Shown: positions 12,450-26,329 of the stretch, piece after piece
Layout: every line of letters begins with the position of its first letter
Position numbering within the stretch: the stretch's first letter is position 1
NCBI GenBank assembly: GCA_029891345.1
Contig: CM056995.1
Location: 82,647,895 to 82,711,894, forward strand
Reading direction: 5' to 3'
DNA: 64,000 nucleotides
Source of the DNA: Dryococelus australis
Lineage: Eukaryota > Arthropoda > Insecta > Phasmatodea > Phasmatidae
Made by a program: the position numbers and the translations under genes
Notes under the pieces: generated by a model
Seen by the model: the letters and a program-made list of their open reading frames with translations, nothing else
The model's database searches: none
Told to the model about the DNA's origin: nothing

Positions 12450-13490
12450 GACTACCAAGACCACTGCCGACCAAAATCTCTCAACTCAACTCTCACTCGA
12501 TGCGAGGGAGCTATCATCCCTGCTTACCAACCCGAAATCGGCCTGAGGGTTGACAGATAAGAGTAAATATGTCATTGTTGAAGCCAAACCTTCCACAGCC
12601 TTCCATTGCACGTCCCAAGGGACACTCAAAACCACAAATGTGTTCATACTTATACACATATATTACATAATTACATCACTGTGCTTTTCCAAGCCTACAC
12701 GATACACTGCAGTGTTATAACATAATCTCTTTCCAAACGATAAAAAAATATTCTCGTTGCACTCACTTCTCACAATTTGTGTGGTATGTGTATAATAATC
12801 CCCACATTTATAACTGGTTACAAAGTGTAGAATTCATGTTTTAAAGAATCCTCTCTACGAAGGCTTTTAATTTTAACGAGGTTTTATAATGCGACTCTGG
12901 CTTTCATCTCTCAAGTGGGAAGATTATTTATTTTTTCACGTATTACTGTTCCCTCCATAAATATTTGTTTGTTTTCTGTTCATTGTAACTATAGGATTTT
13001 CTTTGAGGAATTTGCAGTTTTTTTTAATTCTAGTTTACATCAATGAGACCAGTCATAATATATTATATGTTGCCACCGATTAAGCACAGCTGCAGGCCTG
13101 CATCACACTACTGCGGGTATCAAATGACTTCATATGAAAGCCGCTGAGGGAATACGATTTCTCCAGACAAGAAAATAGCTCAGAGGAATCAAGCGCGGAG
13201 TGTCAAGAATGTCGATGGTGGATTGTGAGGGGTAAGCAGGCAAAGGAAGGGGTTGACAGCCAGGAGCTCAGAAAACCGTATTCCGTTGGGGGTCCTGAAC
13301 CCCGCTGATAACCACGTACGACAGCCACCCCTTCACGATCATTCTCTTACCATAATTTTTACATTTTTATAAGTACAAAATCGTTTATTTAAAAAAAAAA
13401 TGATTATGTACTTTATTTTGAGATTTCGCAATGTTACCAGAATACAGCTTCGCTTGCTATTATTTATTGACTGTGAAGTGTTCACTTACG
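12450..13490. other. no gene recognised
   Basis: AT-rich to 13080, then mid-GC without coding signal. Confidence 0.5.
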
Positions 13491-13491
13491 T

Positions 13492-13709
13492 GGGCTGTTC
13501 ACTGTAAAATAACTACTTTTGAAAGCCCTCTCATTTGGAATAATACTCAATAAATGTATTTTATTTTGGCCTAAGACGTTAATTCCCGAGTGCGGTGGAA
13601 TATACACACTGTGGTTACTACTTACATGACCGTATAAGGATAAAAAATGGCTGAAAGGAAAAAGTAAATTGGGCCTCAAAAGTGTTCACTTGACCGTGAG
13701 CAGTCTATG
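13492..13709 (-). mobile_element. family A-related short MITE
   Basis: About 218 bp with family A termini (GGGCTGTTCACTGTAAAATA at left, GACCGTGAGCAGTCTA at right) but a different, shorter interior. It may be an internally deleted derivative. Confidence 0.6.
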
Positions 13710-13719
13710 TCAGCCATTT

Positions 13720-13893
13720 TTTAATCCTTCCACCACTTTTTAAAATTAATATTGCCATGTAAATGGTAAACGTGGTATCGCCGAACTCGCAAGTTAACGT
13801 ATAAGACTACAATAATATATATTTATTGACTATTACTATTAGTCCAAATGAGTGGGCTTTAAAAAGTATTCGCTTTAGCGTGAATGGCCTATG
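13720..13893 (-). mobile_element. family A MITE fragment
   Basis: Contains the minus-orientation blocks TCCTTCCACCACTTTTTAAA and TTAATATTGCCATG, and an end GCGTGAATGGCCTAT. It directly follows the short element at 13492-13709, so the pair may be one rearranged insertion. Confidence 0.5.
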
Positions 13894-13894
13894 C

Positions 13895-16800
13895 AACCCA
13901 ATGACGGTTCAAAGAGGTCTATGGTCATATGGATCAATGGAATTTCAGTTGGGGAAACAGGGTCCTTGAAAAGCGGTCATAACGGGTTTTTAAGCAGCCT
14001 CCTACGCCTTATGTAATGAGGAGTTACGTAGGCAGCATTGTGTCCCACAAAAATACTGCCGACTTTCCTGTAAGATGTAAGATGTTCTAGAAATGTACTT
14101 GCTTGTTTCAAACAAACTCATTGAGTTTATTTACCTAGCGTGCCATTCATTTTCATAGCTTATCTGCGGTGGCCGATTTTTTTTTTCCGCAAAATTTATC
14201 ACTGCTCATTAACGCCCTCGACTGGTTGAGGTCCTGGAAGCACCTTCACCTCGCATCGTCATAAACCAATTCGCGCTCCTCGAGAGCCGTTTTGTTTGCA
14301 GACCGACGTCACTAACAAATGTTTGCTCGTGTTCAGCAAGCCGTGGCCCTCGTCGTCTTGATGCTGTTAGCTACACCGCCAGCACACTCGCGTGTGCACA
14401 CACACACACACACACGCGCGCCGGGATTATGAGGAAGTGTAACAATTTCCACACCAGCCCTCCCCCCTCACAGGACACCCCCTGCAGCTCGCTCCCTCCT
14501 TAAACTGACATGGAGCCCAGTGGCAGAGGGAGGGGGTAGCATGGACCGAGTGAAGGGGGGGGGGGGGGGTACGCAGCTAATTAACTGGTAAAGTTTCACA
14601 AGGGTGGGAACGGGGTAAATCCCCCCCCCCATACCCTAGCCGCGAGAATCAAGGCAGCTACATGGTAGAAACGGGGAAGAGGGGGGATGGGTAGGAGGCT
14701 AATTACCGTGGGCACCCGCTTGGTCTTCCTGCTGCCAGCGGCGCTGTCTATCGGCGAGTCGGTCAACTAACCGTGTCTTTCCCCCCGATGATGGAACCTC
14801 TTTGTAACTCTTCACGGTAAGTAGTAAGCCTATATTCAAAAGCAGACAAACTCTCCCCAGATGTTCGCTGCCGTATCGATATAATCCGTCTACACAGCCC
14901 GAGCCGAGGTGTTTTGTTAACACGTGCTTCAACCCATTGCCTTGGGACGAGACTGGCAAAATACGCATTATTATTAAATAAAACGTTCCACCTAACACCT
15001 GTATATTGTATTCAAACATCCTGCTGCCAACTACGGGTGGATTCAACCTCGCGTGAGTCAGCCATTATTAAGTGATTCGCCAACTCTACAAATCTTTGTG
15101 CTGTGTGTGTATACAGTTCCGATCGGCCTGTGGACCTTGCTTGCACTAAACTGTTAGCTCACCACAATGGCTGCTGTTTCGTAACTGTTATCGTTCCAAA
15201 TCGTAACATTTAAATCCTCAACTTGGACGTAAGACCGTAAGCCATAACCTGAAAGAAAAGATGACAAGCTTTTCATCTAGAAACATTATTGCTCAGTTCA
15301 ACGGTGTGACTGCATAATTAAACCATTAAATATTGTGGTGAACACGAGAAGTCCCCGTTTCATGTAGTAAACGTTACTTGCTATAAAATGTATTTCCTTT
15401 CAATTAAAGACGCTAATTAGAATCTTAATATGATGGGTGAGAACTATGAGAATTGGGGATGTTCAAACTAACAACTTGCAGTAGTAATCGTGCGAAACAG
15501 GGATGGAAAACCACTTGAGCTCATCTCACAGTGAAGATTGTGACGTCACCGTAACGTCATTAGCGCCGCCATGTTTTTATGTAAAAGTTCAATGGTTCCA
15601 GTTTCCATTAAACGTTTTACATATCGACCATAATTGCCTCCCCCCTAAAAAGAAAAGCAATAATTACGACCCCACAAAATTTTGAATGATGAACAAATGG
15701 AAATGAAATAAGCTTACGGAGGTAATTAATGTATATGAAATCTGTCCCGGCATAAATTCTACTGAGAGTGAGGTAATAAATTTCATCGTAACAAATATGC
15801 CTGGTAAATAATATTAAACTTTGGTTTGAAATCTAAATAGAATCACAATATTCTTAAAAAAAAATGTCCTGCGCTGGGTTACATGGAAATACAAAATCTG
15901 TGTTATGCTTACAAATAACTATAAATAAAAATCTCACTACGATAGTTTAATAAAAACATTTTGACTTTGTATCATTTTAAAACTTCTACAAGATTATCTA
16001 ACTTTATTTGATGAAAATATTTGATGGACGTATTTCGTGTTCAAATTGATAAACTAATTTCACACATTACGAAAACCCTCATGAAAACTACAAATAAATC
16101 TCAGGCGAACGACGACTCATGGCCAGAACTAAAGAACGCATTTGAGATTATAAGCATGAGGATATCAGCTCAGCCATACGACAACGTTCGTCAGTAAGCG
16201 GAGGCTTCGCCAACTTATAAAAATTCTAAACCTTAGCCAACACCGCAAGCTATAGAAAGATGACAGTAACAGAAGCAATATCTAAGTGATATTAACAGAC
16301 AAGATGGTTGTAAACTAAATAATATCGGTGCGCAGTTCCTGGTACACATAAGTTGACAACACCTGCTAAACCACGAGTCAGAGAAATAAAGAAGTCAACT
16401 GCAATTAAGAGCAAGGGAAATTATTGGCTGACACATGAAGCAACTAGAAAAGCGTCTTGTGATACTGACATAGTGTGTTAATAAATTAGCAAACTTTGTT
16501 GATGGCTGGTGTTTAGGTTAAGAGGTCAACACAAGAGCTAGTGAGCTGACAGGCCTCCTGCGACTGCCGTATCTTGGAAGAATGCTTACCCGTAAACACA
16601 GTCTTCCGAGTTATTTTTAACACTGGGGCATTCCAGATTTCTTTTAAATGCACAGCACGCTGGACTAGATATTTTCTACTAAAATCTGGCTTCGATACTA
16701 AAATTTCCCCTCTATTTTCTTCAACTGAGCTGCAAGATTGTCATTTGACAAGGGGGGGGGGGGGGAGGCGCACGGGTACCTCAGATTTGTCTGTTCCCAA

Positions 16801-18290
16801 ACCACCAAAACGATGCATACCAGAAAAGAGATGTGACCTGATACCTGTGAAACGAACTTCTTAAGAGCAGAACGTAACTCACTTTAAAAACATCGCAACA
16901 GCATCGCTCGCAAGTGATGGAAAGCATTACTAAAGCAGCAGGAGTTAAAATATTATTTAAGAGTCTAAGGTTTCCAGAGGGAAGGCGTTAACATGCTTAG
17001 TTATAAATTAAATATAATGTCTAATCTCTATCGGGAAAATTAAGAGAAAAATTACAACGCGAGATATTTACATAGGGTTAACAACGTTTAATAACTGTTA
17101 TTTAAGCCACAGGTGTTTGTTTTACAAAGTGGTTTTCCAGAAGGAAAAATAGTTTTTTTTCCCCCATACATGTAACAGTTAGTTGTAATCCGACTCATCC
17201 GCACCAGTAGCAAATTAGTCACTGCTTAAAAACACGCGAGGCTTCCACCAATAATCGACCATTCATATGGACTTCGCGTAATTAACAAATCGGCCGAAAA
17301 CTTTCTCTCTCTCCCGTGTGGCAGCGGCGGGGGGAAAAAAAATGCCGTCGCAGCGGGCAGCATCAGTGCCATCTAGCGGCGGTGCTGCCAAACTAACATC
17401 CCCTCTCGCCATCCCCTAACCCCCACCTCGCCTACCTTTTCAATCTCCATTACCGTTATTAGTTTCGTTTTTTTGGGGGAGAACGGGTTGGCTCGCACCA
17501 ATTTAATTGAAAGCGCATGGTAACTAAACGAATGAAGTAGTGAGTAGAGGGGGAAAATGAAGGCAAGGGATGAATGTAAAGTTTCGGTGCTGTTTCCTTC
17601 AAATCCTCCGCAACTCCTCTCTCCTCTTCATCGCCCAAAACCGTTTAACCCACGGACCTAAACCAAAGTAGGCGCAATTACAAATAAAAAAAAAAGTATA
17701 TTGGCTGGAGGTGGTGCTACGCAACAAAGAAAAACTGCTTCCCAATTTTTTTTACATCGGACTCTCTCGCTTCCTTCCTTTTTTTTCCCCCCCGCCGTAA
17801 ATTTGTAGCACTACGAAAACAGTCTTTCTCTATGTGTTTGTGTTGGCAACTTTCGTCCAAGTTGGCTGTAGCAGAAATAACTAAAATGGCGCAGGCACTC
17901 CAATCTGAATCAAATTCGCGGAAAGAGACGACAGGAGTTTTAAATGAATATCAAAGCTCCCCCCCCCCCCCCCACCAAAGCCGAGACAGTTGGGTAAGGG
18001 ATTAGTCGTTTCATTAGCCTGAGTGCTCCCTCCACTGATAGCTCTGGTGGACTAAGTCAAGACGATGTGCGGCACGCGTCCGCTCATCTTTCCCAACACT
18101 ACTCACTGCATTCGTGATATTACCTACCTGCTGTTGACCTTGCGCATCAGCGACGGCAGGGAGCACGTGTTGCAAATCAACACTTAAGCCATCTGCGCAC
18201 ATTTACTGGCAAACAAGACAAGTTGGGGAGTGAGGTCGCATATCACCTCGTGAATGAAATCCGATTCTTTTCTTGTCCCTGCATTCCCAT
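13895..18290. other. no gene recognised; GC-rich patches at 14320-14760 and 17270-17700
   Basis: Homopolymer G and C runs (14556-14570, 14621-14630, 16754-16766, 17958-17972) punctuate unique DNA. A 62-codon minus frame at 18014-18202 has good composition and is followed by CAGCAG/GTAGGT-like donor sequence, but no homology is recognised. Confidence 0.45.
14396..14416. repeat. (CA)n microsatellite
   Basis: Short CA tract in a GC-rich region; similar short CA tracts are at 37433-37453 and 47818-47830. Confidence 0.9.
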
Positions 18291-18292
18291 TT

Positions 18293-18703
18293 GAAGGCAG
18301 TTCACGGTAAAGTGAGCACTTTCGAAATCAACCTTTGAAAAATGTCTATGTCCCTACCTCCGGTTATTTGAACAGGCACGCTGTCATTCGCCCAGTTAAG
18401 TTGGTAACGACGGACGTAAAGTAGTTCCAAGTCTATACGTTTAAATAAAAAATGTTAACCACGCATTTGTGAATACTGAAATTATTTCTTTTGCTTTCAG
18501 TTTCCCTTAGTGTACCAATTAGTACATTCGTAAAACTTATACTTTTCTAACAATTTCACAGCTTCACTTCGAAGGCGTGTAAATAAACAGATGAGGCATA
18601 TTTTAACGTTAGTTTTACATGTGGTGGAAGAGTACACGATGTGATTACAACTAGATCTTAAACAGGGCTTTCAAAAGTGTTCACTTTACCGTGAACAACC
18701 TAT
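18293..18703 (+). mobile_element. family A MITE, full length
   Basis: 411 bp with ends GTTCACGGTAAAGTGAGCAC and TTTACCGTGAACAACCTATA, which are well-preserved inverted repeats. A family B copy begins about 30 bp downstream. Confidence 0.85.
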
Positions 18704-18734
18704 AACGCCGGCCCTTTGAACCATGCCACACCGG

Positions 18735-19145
18735 GCACGCTCGTTACTTCTGAAGCCCTGTTTTTCTAATTCCAGGAGATTCCTCCGCCTCGTGCAAACA
18801 AAGCGTAACCTAGTCTAGAAAATTATACCAAAGGGACGACGCACCGCATTCGTGCGCACTCTGTGTAATAATATTTTTCATGAGAAGTATTTCTTACTTG
18901 GCATTACCAATACACCAATTTTCTCTCTGATTTTACTCATATTCATGTTTAATGTAATATTATTAATTATAAGTAAAATATTTGTAAAAATTCAATTTAA
19001 TCTAAAATATGATAGTTTTATGTCAATACCAATACAAGTATAAAACGCTTCAGATACCTGCCATGGCTTTAAAACAACCAAACACGGTATGCTTGGGGTA
19101 ATGTTTGCTTGAAAATATGCGAGGAAACAGCGAATAGGCACTTTA
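18735..19145 (+). mobile_element. family B MITE (left terminus lost)
   Basis: Matches other copies from TTCTGAAGCCCTG through ATTCCTCCGCCTCGTGCAAA, the ACCAAAGGGACGACGCACCG block, an AT-rich middle, and ACAAGTATAAAACG. The right part is diverged. Confidence 0.7.
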
Positions 19146-19672
19146 CTGCACAACCTTAATTGGTTGGCCATCAGCCAGTACAGCGTCGAGTTCATTTTTC
19201 CGAAATCAAATGTCCTTTATTGTATAAAGAGGTTTTATAAACAATTCTATCCTTTTGAGTGGTTATAAAATAATCATTTTTTGTAGTTCAGAGTTCAGAG
19301 TGTTAGCTGGGTTTACAATAAAAAAAATTAAGCTTTAACTTATACCATATGACGTGTACAGAAGAACTGAAAATACGTTCTCTTATGTTTTGGTTTCCAA
19401 TTGAACTTAGCAGGTCATGCGCCGTGTTAGGATTTCCTTAATTGTTAAAAATAAATAGATAGGCCCACATCTGAAGCAAATGTTGTGTGGCGGTGACAAA
19501 TTCGGTGTTGTTGGCGGGAAACTATTATTTACAGTAATGTAAGCATGAAAATTATTTTAAAATGTGCGTATGTGCATGTTTATGATCATATTTGGGAATT
19601 AAGTTCACTGTAATAATCTTTTGTGCCAGAAAATGTTTACTTTGAAGATCAATGCGTAGGTCTGTTATGCCT

Positions 19673-20156
19673 GGTACCGCCGATCATACCAAACAGACAG
19701 AGCAGGCACATGTAAACAGATTTTCTGCTTAGCCATTTTGCTGTAGAATCTGTGATTTTTAACGCCAAGATTCTAAAACCAATTATAGATAACAAACTAA
19801 GTACTTTCTATTCTAGTTTATTTATTACATTATTGTAAAATTTATTTACTAAATGATTTTGAAGAGATTGTAATTTTATTTTTACATCAAAAATACTTCA
19901 CACTTTAGTGCTACCTGTCGGTTCATTTTCAAAACTACGTTTATTGAATACAACCGTTGAATAAAATTTACGTTTATGAGTATAAAATACGTGAACCAGC
20001 TGACTTCTGGGAAATATCGGCGACATCTGCTCTTTCCGCGGGCAGAAAATATCAGCGTGAGCTCAACTTTTCTGCGCGACTCGAGCGGAAACCGAGGACG
20101 GCTTCTGATTGGCTGTTATAGTATTCTGCTCTGTCTGTTCTGCGTGATCGCCGTAC
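19673..20156. mobile_element. candidate MITE with ACAGACAGAGCA inverted ends
   Basis: Left end 19673-19704 and right end 20127-20156 are inverted repeats sharing CGATCA and ACAGACAGAGCA with two short gaps. Length about 484 bp; no clear target duplication. The short open frame inside (19976-20191) is not convincing as coding. Confidence 0.5.
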
Positions 20157-21392
20157 ACAAGAAACAGGAATTATACAAGGTTAGGTTATGAACAAAAAAA
20201 CAGGCCAGGCATGCCGCAAGTTTTAATACATTTTAAACTACACACCGTACACATCAACACAATTTTAAACTTTTTAATATACGGGCAAACCACATAGTTC
20301 ACTCTAACCCAAGCATACACCATTCATGCTGTTAACGATAGATACAGACAACAACCGCTGGAAATAATAAAATATTAACAAAATCATTAAATTTTTACAC
20401 ATCAGTAATATTTTATTCAACATACGTGAAAATAAAATGACAAAATTTACCTCACTTTGCAAAATAAAAATAAGCACACGAATGATGGGATCAGTTAAAC
20501 TGCTCGAAAAATGTTAAAATACCTTAAATCTGACACCACAAAGGTTTATATAGTTCATGGCAATGTTTTCAGCTCTGGGAGTAGCAGAGTATTTTTTTCC
20601 CGCGGGGTTATCTAGCGTTACGTGAACCGCGGCCATTCAAGACACGTCCCGCATAATTCCGCGCACACAAAGAAACGGTTGAAGTACGATGCAGCTGCGC
20701 AGTAGTGGGTGTAAAAGGGTAGCGAAAGAAGGGGAAGGGGGAGGGGGGTTGGTGGAGGCAGATCTACAATAAAACGTACACAGAACGCAATTTCAGTAAA
20801 TACTTGATGGTAAGAGGGTTTTGTGCCAGGACATGGATGCTGATAACGTCTATTAGTCAAGGAATTTTTTATTTCTAATTCCGTTTAATTACAGCCGCGA
20901 TGAAAGGAATGGAAATTAACACTGAGGAACTCTAATGAAGATTACTTTCGTCTGATAGCATCGCCAAGAGATCACGTTCATAACTAGATGTGTTTGCCCC
21001 CTTTTACCCTTGGCCATCAAAAAAATATATAAAAAAGTATTTCCTTTTTTTTCAAGTTCACGGAAACTGAGATAAAAAAAAGTGCCCCTCCAATTTCCTC
21101 GTGTTTTGATACTCTTAATGTACTTTCACTGCAGGATTCGGAGGGTAGGGAAAACAGCACATGAACGCACAGGAAAGCGTTCAAAATTATACTCATCAGC
21201 TACTAAAATACAGGCCCCTACGATTTAACATTTCTCCTTGCAGGCAACATAATTTCAGGACGATGGTATATCTTTCCAAAGAAGAAAGTCTGACATCAAA
21301 CGTCACAGTGACTGGTGACTTTTCAGACCACATCACAGATAACCATCGCTGATGTAAACGAATTCGACACCAAAGGGTTGGTTGCCTATGTT

Positions 21393-21687
21393 TAGGGGTC
21401 GTGAAATTTCGCGAAAATATTTCAAGACAAGTTATATTTTGAAACACTGTAGAGTCGTTTACCTATCTTGATTGGCTGAATTACTTTTTGACACGTGTTA
21501 ACTGTCTGCACACGAATCACGGCCGATGTTACCGATTTCTAAGTGGCCCGGTCAAATATGAAAATTCCTTCTCAAGCAGACAGCAACCAATGGCAATATA
21601 CAAACTGTTGGTGGGTGCTTATAGTATTGAAGTCTACCGTGTACTCGTATATTTTTTTTTTTTTTTTTCGAAAAGTCACTAGCTCTA
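21393..21687 (+). mobile_element. family D hAT-like MITE, copy 1
   Basis: 295 bp, ends TAGGGGTCGTGA and TCACTAGCTCTA, flanked by CCTATGTT (21385-21392) and CCTATATT (21688-21695), an 8-bp duplication with one difference. A T-run has expanded near the right end. Confidence 0.85.
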
Positions 21688-22184
21688 CCTATATTCTACA
21701 AATAGGCCGTGCAAGTTTACAAGTGTCGGGCTCCAAGTAATTGGCTTTAGATAACAATGCCACGTTTCAAATATATTTTCTGACATATACACATTATAAG
21801 CTGGTTACAGGGTTTGCTCCACGCATTTTCCTTAGCTGTTGCAACGGATTACTCATTATCAGTTCGAAACTTTTGGTGTTTTTTGTAATGATGCTTGCAT
21901 TGGGTGTGTGTGATTAACTTGCACATACGCCATTGCAACAATATTTCTGTCGGCCGCAGAGAATTAAAAATAGAAAACAAAACAACTTGGACACGAAATT
22001 AATAAAATAAATAACGAGCAAGCGTTTGCTGTTGTCAACAAATAATAAATTTCGACCACTACACAAAGTCAATTTTATTGGTTAATGGTCACGTAAGTTA
22101 CAGTGACATTTATTTTTAAGGCCTAACGCACGTAGACAGATTAGGATCTCTTTATAATGGTCGAAGGTAATAGAGAAAGGAGTG

Positions 22185-22335
22185 GAATGTAAAGGCTGGG
22201 GCAGTTCTTAACGAGGTCTTGAGAGCCAATGAGGGTGAAACGAGGTGAATGTGGAGAGGCGACGGAGTGTAAGGGCAGGGAAAACGGGAGACCCTGGAGA
22301 AAACCCACCGACCAACGGAATAGTCGGTGAGAAGA
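22185..22335 (-). mobile_element. SINE S1, copy 3 (5'-truncated)
   Basis: Only the body is present: GAGAGCCAATGAGGGTGAAA, AACGGGAGACCCTGGAGAAA and ACCGACCAACGGAATAGTCG on the plus strand. Confidence 0.7.
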
Positions 22336-24566
22336 TCAGATAAATAATGAGAAACTGTGTTGGGTGTGAATTTTCTAAAGCAACTTAAAATAAATTACCC
22401 TGCAGAAACAAGTTATATAACGACGTTATCCGTGAAGTGATGTAGTTTACGCAGTTTTTTTATCATCAAAGTTTAGCTTATACGTACGTATCACGAGGAG
22501 ATGTTTTCTACTCCAAAAAGTGAACACTACTATAAGATTAAATAACATAACACTAAAGTAAAAAACAGAATTAATTTTTACAGCAAAAATTTTAAAACAA
22601 ATACATTAAATTTTGTTAATTTACTTTTTACATTCTTTAGAGAAAATAAGAATACGTTATCTAATATGTACTTTATCTCGACACTACAAATTACGAAAAA
22701 AGTATATAGGCGTCGCGTGTTAAAGAATATCGTGTGAATTATTTCGTCTGGCACAAACATTATTAGCGAAGTTTAAATATGCAAAAGTAAATTTTGAATT
22801 TTTGCACACTTTTTTGACGAAAAGCATTAGATTTGTAGTCAAGGCTTAAAAAATAGTATTCATATAAAGGAAAATTCTGTAGGCATAAAAATTATCAAAA
22901 TGGAAGCTATGAGAACATGCAGATTACACACTCAATTCACTTGAGCTACTATTCTACAACCCTTCGGTCGAACTTGCCAGGGAGACAGTAGTTCGGAAAA
23001 TACATAAAAAACGGACGTTACGCTGTGTGTTCTCACACATAGACAGAAAGATACAAATGAATGGTTGTCAGCTTTTGTTGCACAACCAAAACTCAAATTG
23101 AGTTTTACCGCATACGAGTCGAGACTAGCTCTGTTTACAAGAAAGTACTTCATTTGTCTACGTTTACACACTGTCACTTTCTAAACAGTTCCCTTGCACG
23201 CCAATGCAGTGCTCCCTGTGGTGGAAGCACTTCGACCATGAGTGCCCCCAACCTTATGTACTGTTTCCTGGAAGACTTCTTATCGAAGTGTGTCAAGCAG
23301 CTTCTCCAACCTTCTGACATCTCTGCGTCCATAGTTTGTTGTGTTTTTAAGCGGTTACGAAGTAACTAATGGATTTAGTAGCCCATCGACTGCATTTAAG
23401 GATTACTTTAAAAACTCAGGAAGAGAGCAACTTTAATGAATTTTTTTTCGTTTGATTCACTGTCGTACATTCATCGATACTCTTCGACGTGTTCAGTGAA
23501 AATTGTTCTATCGAAAGTTTGGTAAACAATAAGTCTAAGTGAAAAAAAAAGAAACAGATATGAAAATGAATAAATTCATATCGGACACAAGGATTAAATT
23601 CTAAACTAAAGATAATATTCTAGTTACATGTCTCAGGCGCATTATTTATGTCCATAGAAAATGAACGTTCAGTAAGCATATTATTATTATTTTAACTCCA
23701 TAATTGTAAAAAATTATTTTTGTTTTGTTTGCTGAAAAAAACAGCCCCCAATTTAGATGAACTAAATTTCAGTTGTAACATTATACAAAAAGTCTGTGTT
23801 TTGAGTATAATTCACAAATTAAAAAATAAATAAAAGCTGCAAAATAAGTAAGGTATACAGAAACTCGCGTGCTTGTTGTCACAGAAAGATAACATACAAC
23901 ATCTTTCGGCAACACATTTTTCACGCACTGTATCAATAAGCATTAATAAAACTCTGTCTACTTTGTTAAAGCATTAAAAAGTCATGATACACATGTTTGT
24001 AACAAAATAAACCTATTTTACAACACCTGTTAAAACCAAGTTAAAACCAAACAAAAACATTAATTTCAGTTTTGAACTCAGCTTTCAAACTAAAACGTCC
24101 GCCTCAATTAACGTTAAGTCTTGCCATTAAATATTTCGGCGTCTCCTACATACACTCTTCCTACCTCTAACTTTAAGCAAGTTGTAAAGTCTAATATTAA
24201 CTCTTAACAACTTTAGGCAAGTAGGCTGAATTCGGCACTTCCTTAGAAAGATCACCCTCTCTCCCAACCCTCTCCCAAATGTTTCTCTGCTCGGCAAATG
24301 TACTTTCGACAGCCAAATCCATTTTGTATGCTGACATGAATGAAACAAAGTGATAAGACCAAATGAAAGAGAGAAAGTCCAATATTATTGCTCATGCTGT
24401 CAGAATTATACTGCCAGCTAACGATAATTTACTGCCTCATTACGTGTAATGGCAAATCAACGTTTTATTCCACTTAAGAGGGCAAGGAACTAGTTACGCC
24501 TATTAACATTTCGTCAAACGTCTCTAAAGTACACACAAGGGAAACAGCCCGTACCTACCTAAAGAC

Positions 24567-24916
24567 GGATTCCCACCGCCATCTTGAATTGATAGATTTT
24601 TCGCCAAAGCTTCTATTTCAGAAGGCGTATTGAAATTTCCCGCACGACATGTTCTAAATAACAGCTTTCCTAACTCTATCGAACTGCCACAGCTTCGCTA
24701 CATTTATCAATTTTTAGCTGGTAACTGTTGAGGGGAAACGCGATATTATTACTTGCGAACGATTACAAATGCGTCGATATCAACAGTAATTAAAAAAATA
24801 CTGACCTCAGACAATGCACTAGGCAATGCTGTCGATCCAAAAAAAATCGTGATACAAAACTGTATTTCCAGAGTATTGCGAAAATTTCATAAATCCAAGA
24901 TGGCGGGCGGGAACCT
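24567..24916. mobile_element. MITE with GCCATCTTG inverted ends
   Basis: Left end ATTCCCACCGCCATCTTGAA and right end ATCCAAGATGGCGGGCGGGA are imperfect inverted repeats extending about 35 bp. I could not fix a target duplication. Confidence 0.6.
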
Positions 24917-25602
24917 GCCTTAACAAGAGCCCTTACAGAGAGCCGACACGAGCGGTGACAACACGGCTACGAGCCATGAAAAGACGGGGTGGAAAAAGAC
25001 ACAAACGCCACCCTTTCGCACTGAATGCCCTACGTCCTAGCTAGTCAGGCTCCGAGCGAAAACAATCTCAAATCTTATTAAAACTACCTATCCTCACTCT
25101 CCTGGTCGCTCCGCGGCATTTAAAATCCCGGGGATTTAATTATCCCCGGACGTGGTGAGAAGAAGAGGAGAGGAAGAGAAAGGGAAAGGAGAGGTGAAGT
25201 TGTAAAGAAGGCGCTCGGTCGAGGGGGAACAAGTGGACGAGGACGGCAAGTAGAGAGGAGAGGGTGAGACACGAGGGGCTTGGGGTCCCTGGAGGACCGA
25301 CGGCTTACAAGGGATTACGGACCGTTTACGTGTTTAAGTGAGACGGACGCAGCACACGTAACCAGCACCTTCTTAACCCTCTGCACGCCCACACCGCGCG
25401 CAACGAAGCTTTACACGCGCCGCCACCACCGTCATCCCATTCCAAGGGCGGATGGACTGGGATGTCCACGGCACTTATTCTTGGATCTGGACTCCTGCCC
25501 TGGGAAGCTGCGTTCAGATAAGCACTGCGCGTCGGTACACGCAAGTGAATTCTTGGGGCCAACCTTGCTGGTCGAATATGACGGGCATTTTTTAAGTATA
25601 AG

Positions 25603-25648
25603 CGTTTCACGGTAAAATTAGCACTTTTGAAAGCCATGTTTAAGAGTG
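25603..25648 (-). mobile_element. family A MITE, solo end
   Basis: Only the terminal block TTCACGGTAAAATTAGCACT followed by TTTGAAAGCC is present; the rest of the element is missing. Confidence 0.55.
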
Positions 25649-25704
25649 GGATGGACTCCCGTGGGAACCCCTGTCCAAGGTCAAGAAGCAGGGGAGTGAT
25701 ACGG

Positions 25705-26325
25705 GTGACACTAACACGCACACCTAGTGTCTCATAGTTCTTACGCGTAAGCCGTGCAGTGTTTCCGTCGTGACGCTGTACTGTGCAAATTAGATCTGTA
25801 ATATAGGGGTTTTATCACAAGCGATGAAAGACCACAGATTAAACTACGCACATACATGTATACTTTTCTCTTGCCGCGTAAGGATCCTGCATAGGCAAGC
25901 TTTAAAAATGCGATATTTGACCATTTTCACAATTTTTTTTCTCCAAGTATGCACTTAAGATGACAAAAGTAAAAAAAATAGGGCCATTGATAATGATTTA
26001 TTATCTTTCTGACTGGACACAACCGGGGACACGGAGCACGCAAAAATTTCGAGGGATCCTCTCTCACCATTTTTGAGTACTCCAAAATGGCTAAAAACGG
26101 CTTTTTCGAAGCGTCGTGGTTCAAATATACGCATCAGATACATACAAAGCTACTCAAGGGTCCTGTATTGAACATTGTTAATTACTTCCCACCAGTAAAA
26201 TAATACGGTCACCGCTGAAAGTTCTATAGGTATACATGCAGTGCGACGAAAACTTACACGCCAGCTCAGAGTCTTGCGCTTAGCGGCGATGAGGCACTTT
26301 ATGCGTGTGCCAATGTAGCCCTTAT
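25705..26325 (+). mobile_element. family E repeat, about 620 bp
   Basis: Its left about 80 bp (CACGCACACCTAGTGTCTCA onwards) and right about 80 bp form an imperfect inverted repeat. Most of the element aligns with the reverse complement of 6650-7180. Non-coding, AT-rich interior. Confidence 0.6.
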
Positions 26326-26329
26326 CGCT

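Larger units (their letters stand above)
20160..24560. other. mostly AT-rich DNA without recognised genes
   Basis: Contains the family D MITE at 21393 and the SINE fragment at 22185. The frame at 23061-23369 lacks any domain. Otherwise nothing assignable. Confidence 0.5.

Noticed and set aside
18014-18202. Minus-strand frame with balanced composition and a donor-like site
   Set aside because: Too short, with no recognised homology and no matching acceptor exon nearby; left as unassigned.
25280-25721. Overlapping 111- and 131-codon frames on opposite strands
   Set aside because: Both occupy a GC-rich stretch with few stops, have no domain, and the minus frame begins inside a family A MITE end.
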